This document shows positions 1 through 9,600 of a stretch of 64,000 bases of DNA, piece by piece. This DNA comes from Sulfitobacter donghicola DSW-25 = KCTC 12864 = JCM 14565 (lineage in GTDB: Bacteria; Pseudomonadota; Alphaproteobacteria; Rhodobacterales; Rhodobacteraceae), in NCBI RefSeq assembly GCF_000622405.1, contig NZ_JASF01000005.1, positions 2,046,001 to 2,110,000 of the forward strand. The letters are read 5' to 3'. Made by a program: the position numbers and the translations under genes. Each line of letters begins with the position of its first letter. The first letter of the stretch is position 1. Under the pieces are notes generated by a model. That model made no database searches. It worked only from the letters and a program-made list of their open reading frames with translations, and had not been told where the DNA came from.

Positions 1-91
1 TGATGATGCCGTCCTGCACACTCACCGAGCCTGCGAATTCGGTGCCTGCTTCGGGGTCAATCAGCGTCGCGTTGATGAAATGAAGGGTCAT
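1..91 (-). CDS. pyrC: Dihydroorotase PyrC, N-terminal fragment (cut by window edge)
   Basis: Only the first 30 codons are inside the window. They read MTLHFINATLIDPEAGTEF and onward, matching the beta-strand-rich start of amidohydrolase-fold dihydroorotases, which cyclise N-carbamoyl-aspartate to dihydroorotate in pyrimidine synthesis. The ATG at 89-91 overlaps the stop of the upstream membrane-protein gene by 4 bp (ATGA). The call rests on the short N-terminus plus position downstream of pyrB; the catalytic residues lie outside the window, so an inactive dihydroorotase-like subunit cannot be excluded. Confidence 0.7.
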   Translation of the reverse strand, partial: MTLHFINATLIDPEAGTEFAGSVSVQDGII

Positions 92-600
92 GACTTCTCT
101 TTCTGAATTTGCCGCATGAGGTGATACACTTTTTCAGCATCGTCAATGCGTGAGAATTGCGGAGCACGGGTGGGAAAGGGGTGGCGTTTGCTGCGGCCCG
201 CACGCCCGAAGACGACAGTGTGTTCGTGATCTGTGGAAATCTTGGTGTTTTTGGTGATCCGGAATTTGCGCAAACTGCGCCCCCGCCACGGATAGAACAA
301 CCCGATGATCGCCCGCTGATTAGTGAGCGTATAATAGCTATAGCGCCGCGCAACGGTGTCTCGGCAGATCGCATAAAGGGCAAGGGCCATCCCAACAGCG
401 AAATGGGGCAGGCCAGCCAGCCACATCAATGCCCCCCCAATCGCCGCAAAGCTCATCCAGAGGAGGGCAAAGGCGCTGAACGTCAGGCCAAAGATCATCG
501 GAATGAAATCGGCCCGAGACATCGCAAACAGAGGTGAGGGGCGGCCCTGCCATAGGATCTCTTCATCGTCGGCCAATATGTCATCCCAAGGGTCATTCAT
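88..600 (-). CDS. bPH-type two-TM membrane protein (paralogue of 1659-2153)
   Basis: A 170-residue protein with a short acidic N-terminus carrying a WxGRP motif (about residues 17-21), two hydrophobic helices (about 33-53 and 57-80), then a soluble part opening with YTLTNQRAIIG (about 90-100), the pattern of bacterial PH-domain membrane proteins (YdbS/YdbT-like). The same W-x-GRP, two-helix, Y-x-LT-x-x-RA layout occurs in the protein at 1659-2153, so the two are probably paralogues. The gene overlaps both neighbours by ATGA and lies directly before pyrC. Its function is unknown; a membrane scaffold role is only a guess. Confidence 0.8.
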   Translation of the reverse strand: MNDPWDDILADDEEILWQGRPSPLFAMSRADFIPMIFGLTFSAFALLWMSFAAIGGALMWLAGLPHFAVGMALALYAICRDTVARRYSYYTLTNQRAIIGLFYPWRGRSLRKFRITKNTKISTDHEHTVVFGRAGRSKRHPFPTRAPQFSRIDDAEKVYHLMRQIQKEKS

Positions 601-1031
601 GGTTTTAGACGGGACCGTGCGCTGAGAATTTGTTCTGCGATAGTGGTGGGGTCTTCGACATAGGCGATGCGTAATCGCAGGCTGTTGGTAAGGAAAACAA
701 CAACAGTCCAGCCCAGCCGTTTACGCACATCAGCAATATCAGCCAATGGAATACGGGCCTCGCCTTCTGGTCCGTGATGGATCAACGCATCAGAACGCAG
801 GTACCACCGATTTTCACGGGCGGCGCGCCAGCGGGCGGGGTCTTCGAATGCCATGTTATAAGCCACGGCTAGGACAGGCCCCACATACATTGCCTGCCAA
901 AAACCAGTCGCCGCACCAATCGCCCAACCAACAAGGGCCACAACGACAAGGGTGATCAGCCCCACAATCAGGCTGCGGCGCAAAAAGACGCGCAGCTTGG
1001 GCGCCCAAGCAGCAAGGGCGTCGCTGCTCAT
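597..1031 (-). CDS. Small membrane protein with PH-like C-terminal part
   Basis: A 144-residue protein: basic N-terminus, one or two hydrophobic helices (about residues 20-45 and 47-62), then about 75 soluble residues with alternating strands (RWYLRSDALIHH, IPLADIADVRKRLGW, LRLRIAYVEDP) and a final amphipathic helix, which looks like a degenerate bacterial PH domain. It overlaps the 34-residue gene upstream and the bPH gene downstream by 4 bp each, so it is likely translated in a coupled chain from pyrB to pyrC. I do not recognise a named family; the PH-like reading comes from strand pattern and neighbours. Confidence 0.75.
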   Translation of the reverse strand: MSSDALAAWAPKLRVFLRRSLIVGLITLVVVALVGWAIGAATGFWQAMYVGPVLAVAYNMAFEDPARWRAARENRWYLRSDALIHHGPEGEARIPLADIADVRKRLGWTVVVFLTNSLRLRIAYVEDPTTIAEQILSARSRLKP

Positions 1032-1132
1032 CCCGCCATCCAGACCATGCCGCCTGCAACAGCAAAGGCAACAATGAGGGCGATCATCGCAATACGCCCT
1101 GACATTTTCGGGTCAGGTTTGGGTTCGTTCAT
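1028..1132 (-). CDS. 34-residue single-helix membrane miniprotein
   Basis: A very short reading frame starts at ATG 1130-1132 and stops at TGA 1028-1030. The product has a charged N-terminus (MNEPKPDPKMSGR) followed by one hydrophobic helix of about 20 residues, ending in WMAG. Both ends overlap the neighbouring genes by exactly the ATGA tetranucleotide, as at every other junction of this operon, which is strong evidence for a real translated gene in what would otherwise be a gap of about 100 bp. It is probably an inner-membrane miniprotein that partners the flanking PH-like membrane proteins; its function is unknown. Confidence 0.75.
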   Translation of the reverse strand: MNEPKPDPKMSGRIAMIALIVAFAVAGGMVWMAG

Positions 1133-1662
1133 CGAAAAATCCACCAGATTAGGAATAGAAGAAAGATAGCGCCAAATGCGCCAACTGCGCTGCCTAGTTT
1201 TGCACGGCGCGCAGGTTTTGCGGGTTTTGATACGCTGGAATAGGGCGCTGCAGATTTAGCAGCAATTGGCGCGACGGCCATGTCCAGCGGGGGCACCCCA
1301 TAGGTGCCGATTAATGTCAGGTCGGGCGAGGGCGTAAACGAGATGTCTTTCTGATCGCTGACGCTGGAAAAGAGAAACAGAACGTAACCATCCAGTGCCT
1401 CAAGGCGAATGCGGTCACTCTGAACGCTTTTGGCCTCCATACCGTGGCCGTTGATCAGGTAGTCAGGCAGCCCAACGCCCGCGAGATCGGATAGCGCAAA
1501 AAGCTCAACATCATTGTCGGCTACAGGGTGCTTTAAAAGAGCCGAGGCCACGCCGGATTTTGAGGCTTGTTTTAACGCACGTGCCATATCCGCCATGGGC
1601 CGCGAAATCGCAAAGACGCGGATCACACCATGTTCAGTTTGGCGGATGTTAATCGGGGTCAT
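1129..1662 (-). CDS. Conserved hypothetical protein with C-terminal TM anchor
   Basis: A 177-residue protein with about 130 soluble residues, a low-complexity Ala/Pro/Ser/Lys linker (about 133-155) and one hydrophobic C-terminal helix (about 157-176) ending in WWIFR, so it is probably a tail-anchored inner-membrane protein with a cytoplasmic body. I recognise no enzyme motif. Genes at this position next to pyrB in related bacteria are sometimes labelled as an aspartate carbamoyltransferase component, but nothing in the sequence resembles either ATCase chain. ATGA overlaps tie it to the genes on both sides. Confidence 0.75.
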   Translation of the reverse strand: MTPINIRQTEHGVIRVFAISRPMADMARALKQASKSGVASALLKHPVADNDVELFALSDLAGVGLPDYLINGHGMEAKSVQSDRIRLEALDGYVLFLFSSVSDQKDISFTPSPDLTLIGTYGVPPLDMAVAPIAAKSAAPYSSVSKPAKPARRAKLGSAVGAFGAIFLLFLIWWIFR

Positions 1663-2153
1663 GACACCCCCGTTTCATTTAAATGAGGCAACAGAGCCTC
1701 TGCTGTTTCTATATAGTCAAAGCCGATAGGAGCTGATTTTGCATTTCCATTGTGCAGGAACCCCACGCTGGGCGGCACGGTTTGCCTCAGTGTCGGGGGA
1801 GTCATCGCGCTGGGTGGATAGGCTTTGGCGTGGGTTTCGGTTTCGCTCACACGGAAAAACAAGGCCCGTTTGTCCGTTAGCGCGTATCTGGTGGCTTTGT
1901 AGGTTTTTAGTTGCTGCAATGTTGCCCTAGCGGGGATGATGATCAGCAACGCGGGGAGGATCAGCAGCCACATATCGCCCTGTGACCCTGTGGTGAAGAT
2001 AATGAACCAAGCGGCCAATAACCCCGAAGCCGAGAGCGGCGCAGGCCCATAAAGCCGCCAGTTTCGCCAGTGAAGACGAGGTTTCGGGCGACCTGCCCAA
2101 AGCAGCTTTTCTTCCGGCTCCAGTACGTTATCCCAAAAGCTTGATGCGTTCAT
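1659..2153 (-). CDS. bPH-type two-TM membrane protein following pyrB
   Basis: A 164-residue protein with N-terminal [12 protein letters not shown], two hydrophobic helices (about 35-55 and 60-78) and a soluble C-terminus beginning [11 protein letters not shown]. This is the architecture of YdbT/bPH2-like proteins and matches the gene at 88-600 motif by motif. The start codon overlaps the pyrB stop by 4 bp (ATGA), so translation is probably coupled to aspartate carbamoyltransferase. No catalytic residues are apparent. A structural or regulatory membrane role is inferred only from domain type and context. Confidence 0.8.
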   Translation of the reverse strand: MNASSFWDNVLEPEEKLLWAGRPKPRLHWRNWRLYGPAPLSASGLLAAWFIIFTTGSQGDMWLLILPALLIIIPARATLQQLKTYKATRYALTDKRALFFRVSETETHAKAYPPSAMTPPTLRQTVPPSVGFLHNGNAKSAPIGFDYIETAEALLPHLNETGVS

Positions 2154-3088
2154 GCGCGGCTTTCTGCACGGTTTCGGGCCAGCAGATCCATCGCGGCCAT
2201 CCGAACGGCCACACCCATTTCGACCTGATCCTGAATAACGCTTCGGTTGATGTCATCGGCAAGCGTGCCGTCGATTTCAACGCCACGGTTCATCGGGCCA
2301 GGGTGCATGACGATCGCGTCGGGTTTGGCGTGGGATAGCTTTTCGGCGTCTAACCCGTAGCGGTGGTAATACTCGCGCTCGCTGGGGATAAATCCGCCAT
2401 CCATGCGCTCCTTTTGCAGGCGAAGCATCATCACAACATCGACGTCTTTCAGACCTTCTTCCATGTTATCAAAAACCTCGACCCCAAAGTCGCCAATTCC
2501 GGAGGGCATCAAGGTAGGCGGTGCAATCAGGCGGATGCGGTTTTCCATTTTACCCAGCAGCATGATGTTTGAACGCGCCACGCGGCTGTGGGCGATATCG
2601 CCGCAAATCGCGATGGAAAGGCGATGCAAACGGCCTTTGGCGCGGCGGATGGTCAGCGCATCCAACAAGGCCTGAGTCGGGTGTTCGTGGCGGCCATCAC
2701 CCGCATTTAGAACCGCGCAATTCACCTTTTGCGCCAGCAGGTCCACAGCACCAGATTGCGGGTGGCGCACAACCAGCAAATCGGGATGCATAGCATTTAA
2801 TGTCATCGCAGTATCAATCAGGGTCTCGCCCTTTTTGATCGACGAGGCCTGCATTGCCATGTTCATCACATCTGCACCCAGCCGTTTGCCCGCGATTTCA
2901 AAGCTGGCTTGCGTGCGTGTCGAGTTCTCAAAGAACATGTTGATTTGCGTCAGCCCCTTTAACGCCGAGCCGTGTTTATCAGGCTTGCGGTTCTGTTCGG
3001 CATAGCTATCTGCAAGGTCAAGCAATGTCGTGATTTCTGTGGGGTGCAGCGGCTCTATGCCAAGCAGATGGCGGTGGGCGAAACTCAT
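2150..3088 (-). CDS. pyrB: Aspartate carbamoyltransferase catalytic subunit
   Basis: PyrB condenses carbamoyl phosphate with aspartate, the first committed step of pyrimidine synthesis, in the cytosol. The 312-residue length is normal. Visible hallmarks are the carbamoyl-phosphate loop [11 protein letters not shown] (about 53-63), the lysine-bearing SSIKKGETL loop (about 81-90), and the aspartate-side motif [11 protein letters not shown] (about 262-272). It is the first gene of a seven-gene minus-strand chain that ends in pyrC. No pyrI regulatory gene is present in the window. Confidence 0.97.
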   Translation of the reverse strand: MSFAHRHLLGIEPLHPTEITTLLDLADSYAEQNRKPDKHGSALKGLTQINMFFENSTRTQASFEIAGKRLGADVMNMAMQASSIKKGETLIDTAMTLNAMHPDLLVVRHPQSGAVDLLAQKVNCAVLNAGDGRHEHPTQALLDALTIRRAKGRLHRLSIAICGDIAHSRVARSNIMLLGKMENRIRLIAPPTLMPSGIGDFGVEVFDNMEEGLKDVDVVMMLRLQKERMDGGFIPSEREYYHRYGLDAEKLSHAKPDAIVMHPGPMNRGVEIDGTLADDINRSVIQDQVEMGVAVRMAAMDLLARNRAESRA

Positions 3089-3195
3089 GGTGAAACCTTA
3101 CGCTGTTTGGCCCGTTATAGGCACGCAAACCCAGCGCGGCAAGAAGCCGAAGACAGGGCATTTTTATCCGGCATCGGGGGGCGTATGGTGTGGGC

Positions 3196-3972
3196 ATGGA
3201 ATCAGTGGATTTTCACACGGCGCGTGCGCTTTTGGAGTGGCAGATAGAACTGGGCGCGGATGAGTGCATCAGCGATACGCCTGTTGATCGCTACAAGCTG
3301 CCTGAAAGCATCGCCAAGCCGAAAAAGCCTGATGCAAAACCGCATCTGACAAAAGGACCGGTTAAAGCCCAAGAACGTGATCCAGAGGCCGAAGCCGAAA
3401 TTGCAGCCAAGGCGGCGACCACTTTGGATGAATTACGCGCGGCGATGGGCGCGTTTGATCTGTGCGATTTAAAACGGGGTGCGCGAAATCTGGTCTTTTC
3501 TGACGGTATTGCTGGCGCCCCTGTGATGATTGTGGGTGAGGCACCCAGCAAAGAAGAGGACCGCGCGGGCAAGCCGTTTGTCGGTGCGGCGGGGCAGCTG
3601 CTGGATAAAATGTTTGCAGCCATTGAGATGGGCCGAAGCAATGAGCGCGCGCCAGTTTACATCACCAGCGCATTGCCATGGCGCCCCCCTCATAACCGTG
3701 AGCCGAAACCAGAAGAGCTTGCTATGATGCGACCCTTTCTGCTGCGCCATATCGAATTGGCTGATCCAAAGGTCGTTGTGATCATGGGCAATAGTGCCTG
3801 TCAGTCGCTGCTCGCGAAACGCGGTATCACGCGATTGCGGGGGCAATGGGCTAAGGTTGGGGGGAGGCCTGCGTTACCTATGTGCCACCCTGCCTATCTG
3901 ATGCGCAATCCGGCGGCGAAAAGAGAAGCTTGGGCCGATCTGCTAGATCTGCGGCAGGCTGTGGTTAAATGA
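3196..3972 (+). CDS. Family-4-type uracil-DNA glycosylase lacking the usual Fe-S cysteine set
   Basis: The product removes uracil from DNA. Motif 1 GEAPSKEED (about 114-122), the following FVGAAGQLLDKM helix, and motif 2 with HPAYLMRNP (about 231-239) place it in the family-4 UDG superfamily. The first 85 residues are a charged linker typical of alphaproteobacterial versions. Cysteines are few: C90 stands alone where family 4 normally has a C-x2-C pair, and W162 replaces the Cys of the CRPP motif, so an iron-sulfur cluster looks unlikely. I chose ATG 3196; GTG 3190, with a G-rich stretch 8 bp upstream, is the alternative. The stop overlaps the LysE start. Confidence 0.88.
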   Translation: MESVDFHTARALLEWQIELGADECISDTPVDRYKLPESIAKPKKPDAKPHLTKGPVKAQERDPEAEAEIAAKAATTLDELRAAMGAFDLCDLKRGARNLVFSDGIAGAPVMIVGEAPSKEEDRAGKPFVGAAGQLLDKMFAAIEMGRSNERAPVYITSALPWRPPHNREPKPEELAMMRPFLLRHIELADPKVVVIMGNSACQSLLAKRGITRLRGQWAKVGGRPALPMCHPAYLMRNPAAKREAWADLLDLRQAVVK

Positions 3973-4574
3973 TCGATCCCCTTACTCTTCTTGCCTTTAT
4001 CCCCGCCGCTTTGGCGCTGAACGCGACACCTGGCGCGGATATGATGCTGTGTCTGGCGCAGGGGATGCGTTCAGGATCACGTTCTGCTTGGGCCGCAAGC
4101 GCGGGGATCAGCGTGGGATCTATGGTGCATGTTATGGTGGCTGGTCTGGGGTTAGGCGCCGTTATCTCGGCCTTTCCTTGGGCGTTTGACGTTATTCGCT
4201 GGCTGGGCATTGGGTATCTGTTGTTCCTCGCGTTTCAGGCGTTTCGCGGCGGGGCTACAAAAACTAAAGGTGACGGTATGAACCCATGGCGTGCTTTTCG
4301 CGCAGGGTTCTTCACAAACTTGAGTAATTTCAAAGTGATCTGGTTTGTTCTGGCTTTTGTGCCGCAATTCGTTGCACCCGACGCTGGCCCTGTGTTCCTA
4401 CAGTTCCTGATTTTTGGCGGGTTGATTGCGATCGGCGGATTTTTTGTAAACGGCTTGGTTGGCGTGTTTGCAGGAACTTTGGGGGCAAGGCTGGTTCGTT
4501 CTGGCAGGGTGCTGGGTTACGTGACCGGCGGCATTTATACCGCGCTTGCAGCTAGACTAGCCATAATGGAATGA
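3969..4574 (+). CDS. LysE/RhtB family amino-acid exporter
   Basis: A 201-residue, highly hydrophobic protein with about six membrane helices. The N-terminal region NATPGADMMLCLAQG (about 18-32) is the P-G signature loop of the LysE/RhtB family, which exports amino acids or their derivatives in exchange for protons. The gene overlaps the uracil-DNA glycosylase by 4 bp and is followed 3 bp later by moaB, so the three are probably cotranscribed, although no functional link is obvious. The substrate cannot be read from the sequence. Confidence 0.9.
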   Translation: MIDPLTLLAFIPAALALNATPGADMMLCLAQGMRSGSRSAWAASAGISVGSMVHVMVAGLGLGAVISAFPWAFDVIRWLGIGYLLFLAFQAFRGGATKTKGDGMNPWRAFRAGFFTNLSNFKVIWFVLAFVPQFVAPDAGPVFLQFLIFGGLIAIGGFFVNGLVGVFAGTLGARLVRSGRVLGYVTGGIYTALAARLAIME

Positions 4575-4577
4575 CAG

Positions 4578-5120
4578 ATGAGCAGAATTGACGAAGACAA
4601 AGAATTTGTAGCGATCCGGATTGCTGTTTTGACGGTTTCGGATACCCGCACCGAACAAGAGGACCGCTCGGGCGATGTTTTGGTCGCAAGGTTAACCGAA
4701 GCGGGGCACGAATTAGCGGATCGAAAAATTCTGCGCGATGAGCGCGTTGAAATCGCAAATCAATTGCGGGAATGGTGCGCAAACCCCGATATTGACGTGG
4801 TGATTTCCACGGGAGGAACGGGCCTGACTGGCCGCGATGTAACCGTAGAAGCCCACCGCGATGTCTATGAGAAAGAGATCGACGCGTTTGGCACTGTCTT
4901 TACCATCGTTTCGATGCAGAAAATCGGCACCAGCGCCGTGCAATCGCGCGCGACTGGCGGGGTGGCAAACGGAACTTATATGTTCGCGCTGCCCGGCAGC
5001 CCCGGCGCGTGCAAGGATGCATGGGATGAAATCCTGCTAAAGCAGTTGGATTACCGCCATCGGCCCTGCAATTTTGTAGAAATCTTGCCGCGGTTGGATG
5101 AACATTTGCGCAGAAAATAA
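4578..5120 (+). CDS. moaB: Molybdenum cofactor biosynthesis protein MoaB
   Basis: A 180-residue MoaB/Mog-fold protein that probably adenylylates molybdopterin before molybdate insertion. Visible features are the N-terminal strand IRIAVLTVSDTRT (about 13-25), the molybdopterin-binding loop STGGTGLTGRD (about 77-87) and ALPGSPGACKDAWD near the C-terminus. Length is normal for MoaB. It lies 3 bp after the LysE gene. The partner genes fdhD, mobA, mobB and moeA are grouped about 13 kb away on the same strand. Confidence 0.95.
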   Translation: MSRIDEDKEFVAIRIAVLTVSDTRTEQEDRSGDVLVARLTEAGHELADRKILRDERVEIANQLREWCANPDIDVVISTGGTGLTGRDVTVEAHRDVYEKEIDAFGTVFTIVSMQKIGTSAVQSRATGGVANGTYMFALPGSPGACKDAWDEILLKQLDYRHRPCNFVEILPRLDEHLRRK

Positions 5121-5239
5121 GGTCTTTCAAATTTTTCTACCAAAAAAGTGACGGAAAACTTGATCTCGCCCGTATATGCTATGCAAGGCAAAAGCCTATA
5201 TAGCGAAAATACATTCGACCTGAACAAAGCGGATACCCG

Positions 5240-6691
5240 ATGCGGTTTTTAAGACAAAGTATGATTGGCCTGTTTTTGGCGGCCGTTACCTTGGGCCTTT
5301 TGGTCTGGGCTGTGCAGATGGTTGGCGGTGCTCTTCAGACGCGCTTGGCTGATAGCCCCAAGGGGCCACCGCCCCGCGAGCGGGTTTTTGCGGTAAACGT
5401 TGTATTAGCCGAAACCGGAACGCAAACGCCTGTTTTGGAAAGCTTTGGCGAGATCGCAAGCCGTCGCACGTTAGAGCTTAGGGCCGTTGATGGGGGGCGT
5501 GTGATTGCGCTGGCCGATGGTTTCGAAGACGGCGGGGCGGTCAAGGCCGGTGATATCTTGGTCAAGATTGACCCCGCAGATGCACAGTCGGCGATGCTTA
5601 GGGCGCAAAATGATCTAGCAGATAGCGAAGCCGAGGTTCGCGATGCGGCACGGGGGCTTGAACTGGCTCGGGATGAGTTATCAGCGGCCGAAGATCAGGC
5701 CGAGCTGCAATCCCGCGCAGCGCAACGCCAGATTGATTTAGCAAGCCGCGGCGTTGGGACCACCGCCGCATCCGAAACGGCTGAATTGGCCGCATCCGCT
5801 GCGCGGCAGGCTGTTTTGGCACGGCGCCAATCGCTAGCCGTTGCCGAAGCGCGGGTAGATCTGGCAGAGACCCAAACCGCGCGTGTTGTGATTGCCTTGG
5901 ATGAGGCGCAGCGGCAATTGGACGACACCATTTTGCGCGCACCCTTTGATGGCACCCTAAGCGAAACAACCGTCGTCGAAGGACGTTTAGTGAGTGCGAA
6001 CGAGCGGTTGGCCGAAATCATTGATCCCTCAGATCTGGAAGTTTCATTTCGCCTTTCAACGGCGCAATACGCGCGGTTGCTTGCCGAAAATGGCGAGATC
6101 GTAAAGGCAGAGGTTACAGTCAAACTGGACGTTTCCGGCGTGGATATCAAAGCAAAAGGGCGGGTGACACGCACTTCGGCCGCTGCTGGTGACGGTTTGA
6201 CTGGGCGTTTGGTTTTTGCGGCTTTGGAGGCACCAATCGGTTTCAAGCCAGGTGATTTTGTGACCGTAAGTGTTCAGGAGCCCACCTTGCACAACGTCAT
6301 TCGCTTGCCTGCATCTGCCGTTGATGCCTCTGGTGCCGTTTTGCTTTTGGGTGCCGAAAACCGGCTAGAAGAAAAGACTGTCTCGATTTTACGCCGTCAG
6401 GGCGATCATGTTTTGGTGCGTGGTGAGATTATAGGCCGCGAAGTGGTCGAGGCACGCTCGCCTCTGTTGGGGGCAGGAATATCTGTAAAACCCATTCGCA
6501 GAGGGGCAGAGGCCCCGAAAGGGCCACAGATGTTGGAGATCACAGAAGAGCGCCGCGCCAAGCTGGTTGCCTTTGTCGAGGGGAACCAGCGCATGCCAAA
6601 AGAAGCAAAAGCGCGGGTATTGGGCCAATTGGCCAAACCTCAAGTGCCAGCACAAATGGTCGAACGGATCGAAAGCCGGATGGGGGGCTAA
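5240..6691 (+). CDS. RND efflux periplasmic adaptor (HlyD/MFP family) with helical C-terminal tail
   Basis: The 483-residue protein has an N-terminal membrane anchor (about 8-28), a lipoyl/barrel half around residues 58-110, a long alanine- and glutamate-rich coiled-coil hairpin (about 115-225), the returning lipoyl motif APFDGTLSETTVVEGRLVS (about 235-253) and a membrane-proximal domain. It would link the adjacent RND pump to an outer-membrane channel. The last 50 residues (ITEERRAKL to MGG) form a charged helical tail that standard AcrA-type adaptors lack. It sits 3 bp before the pump gene. No tolC-like gene is in the window. Confidence 0.9.
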   Translation: MRFLRQSMIGLFLAAVTLGLLVWAVQMVGGALQTRLADSPKGPPPRERVFAVNVVLAETGTQTPVLESFGEIASRRTLELRAVDGGRVIALADGFEDGGAVKAGDILVKIDPADAQSAMLRAQNDLADSEAEVRDAARGLELARDELSAAEDQAELQSRAAQRQIDLASRGVGTTAASETAELAASAARQAVLARRQSLAVAEARVDLAETQTARVVIALDEAQRQLDDTILRAPFDGTLSETTVVEGRLVSANERLAEIIDPSDLEVSFRLSTAQYARLLAENGEIVKAEVTVKLDVSGVDIKAKGRVTRTSAAAGDGLTGRLVFAALEAPIGFKPGDFVTVSVQEPTLHNVIRLPASAVDASGAVLLLGAENRLEEKTVSILRRQGDHVLVRGEIIGREVVEARSPLLGAGISVKPIRRGAEAPKGPQMLEITEERRAKLVAFVEGNQRMPKEAKARVLGQLAKPQVPAQMVERIESRMGG

Positions 6692-6694
6692 ACC

Positions 6695-9600
6695 ATGGCG
6701 CGTGCAATCCCGAAAACGGCTGGCGGTATTCTTTCGTATTTCACGCGGCATAAAACCGTGGCGAACCTACTGTTGGTTTTGATGCTTGTGGCGGGCATAG
6801 GGGCTGCGCCAAACATGCGTGCGCAGTTTTTTCCCGATGTAATCGTCGATAGCGTTTCAGTGTCCACAATTTGGACAGGCGCAGGGGCCGAAGATGTCGA
6901 TGAAGGGATCAGTCAGGTTCTAGAGGTCGCATTGTTGGCTGTTGAGGGCGTTGAAAGCTCAAGCAGCACTTCCCGTGAGGGCAGCAGCGTTGTTTCGCTG
7001 GAATTTGAACCCGGTTGGGATATGGCCCGTGCGGCGGCGGATGTTCAAACGGCTGTTGATGCGATTACTACCCTACCGGAAGAGGCCGAAGACCCGACCG
7101 TAAGGCGCGGCGCATGGCGCGATCGTGTAACGGATGTTGTTATTACTGGGCCTGTTGCGCCTGCTCAGCTGGGGCGTTTTGCGGATGAATTTGTAACCCG
7201 CCTGTTTGCCGCGGGCGTCACCCGAACCACGATACAAGGGGTCGCTGCCCCGCAGGTTTTGGTTGAGGTGCCTTCGGCAAAGTTGATCGCCTATGACGTC
7301 ACGATGGCCGAAATTGCCACGGCGATTGCAGAGGAAGTCGATGCAGACCCTGCGGGAGATGTGGATGGCGCAAATGCGCGGGTGCGCACGGGCACAGCTA
7401 AACGCACCCCGCAAGAGATTTCCGGAATCACCCTGCGGTCAAGCCCTGATGGTTCAAAACTATTGATCGGGGATGTTGCAACGGTGCGCGCGGAAGGGGT
7501 TGACCGTGACCGAAGCTTTTTCGTCGGTGATAGCCCAGCTATGTCCGTGCGGGTTGACCGTTCGGACCGAGGTGATGCGATTGGCATTCAAGGAACTGTT
7601 GAAAAGGTCGCCGCCGAGCTGAAATCGAACCTGCCGTCTACTGTGTCGGTTCAATTGATCCGCACAAGGGCCGAAGCCATCTCGAACCGTCTTGATCTGT
7701 TGATCGAAAACGGGATGTTGGGGCTTGGGTTGGTCGTGACATTATTGTTCCTCTTCCTGAACGCGCGGACAGCGTTTTGGGTGGCCGCAGGCATTCCTGT
7801 TGCGATGGGGGCTGCGATTGCTCTGATGTATATTGGTGGTCTGACCATCAATATGATCTCGTTGTTTGGTTTGATTATCACCTTGGGTATTGTGGTGGAT
7901 GACGCCATTGTCGTGGGCGAACACGCCGACCACCGCTATCGTTTAGGGGGCATGGATGCTGCGCAAGCTGCCGAAGGGGCGGCACAGCGTATGGCGATGC
8001 CCGTCTTTGCGGCAACGTTGACAACCGTCATTGCCTTTTTCGGTCTGACCGCAGTTGGCGGGCGTTTCGGAGACCTGATCCGCGATATTCCCTTTACCGT
8101 TATTGCCGTGCTGATCGCTTCGTTGATCGAATGCTTTTTGATCCTGCCCCACCACATGAACCACGCATTAGCCGGCATTGATAAGCGGTCGAAATTTTCG
8201 ACGGGCAAGCTGATCGTTGGCGCGATTGTTAGCGCCCTTGTTGTGAGCGTTGTTTTATGCGTGATCATATTTGCGGGTAGCTATCTGGTGCTTCGCCTGT
8301 CTGGGGGTGAACTTCCTGTTACCTACGAGGGGTATCTTACCTTTGCTGGTGTGGTTCCTTTTGTCATTGCGGCCCTTTTTGTTGGTATGCTGTTGTCACG
8401 GCGTGGCGCCGTTGGGCGGGTTGTGAAAATGCTGGGGAAACATGGCATCGATACCCCCTCGGTCGTTGTGAACGCCGGATTTGTCTGGACACGCGAGCGG
8501 CTGTTCAGGCCGTTTATGGCGGGTGTCATTGCCGCACGTTATGTTGTTTTGGCAGGTGTGGTTGTGGTCTTGGCCAGTCAGGTTTCGCTGTTTATTCAGG
8601 GGGATGTTCAGTGGCGGTTCTTTAATGCGCCTGAACGTGGCTCGGTCACGGGTAACTTTATCATGACCGAAGGGGCATCCCGCGAGGATACCCTAGAGAT
8701 GATGCATGAAATGCAGCGCGCCACCGATGTTGTTGCAAAGCAAATGCAAGAGAAACACGGCACCAATCCGCTGGATTATGTGATTGCGCAAATCGGTGGG
8801 AACTCTGGTCGAGGGCTTTCGGCTGCGGATGGCAAGGATAGCGATCTATTGGGCGGCATTTCGATCGAATTGATCGACGCGGACCTGCGGCCTTATTCCA
8901 GTTTCGCCTTTGTCGCTTTGCTTCAGGAAGAAGTCGTGCAGCATCCGATGGCAGAAACAGTATCCTTCAGAGGGTGGCGCTCTGGTCCAGGGGGGGATGC
9001 ATTGGATGTTCAGTTTTACGGGGCGGATACGCAAACTTTGAAAGATGCCTCCGAGGCTCTGCAAACGGCGCTTTTGCAATATCCAGAGGTCAGCGCGGTT
9101 GAAGACAATCTCGCCTATGACAAAGAGGAATTGATCCTTGACCTGACGCCGCAGGGGGCCGCATTGGGCTTTACCATTGACCAACTGGGCAGCGTTCTGC
9201 GCAATCGTTTGGGCGGAATCGAAGCGGCGACATATCCAGATGGTCCGCGCTCGGCCGCTATTCGCGTCGAGTTGCCAGTGGGTGAGCTAACGGCAGATTT
9301 TCTGGACAGCACGCAGATGCGGACAACCGCGGGCAACTACGTCGCATTGGGCGATATTGTCAGCGTTGAACGCCGTACAGGGTTTAGCACAGTACGACGG
9401 GAAAACGGGATCAGATTGATTTCTGTTACAGGTGATATTTCCGAAGATAACGCTGTGCGCGCAACAGAGATCAACACCGCTTTGGCCGAAGATATCCTGC
9501 CCACGATCGCTTCGGAAAAGCAGGTGGAATACCGTCTTGCGGGGTTAAACGAACAAGAAGACCAGTTCCTTTCCGATGCTTTAACGGGGCTGGTTTTGTG

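Noticed and set aside
1129..1662. Second aspartate carbamoyltransferase chain
   Set aside because: Neither the carbamoyl-phosphate motif nor PyrI features occur; it is a membrane-tailed unknown protein.
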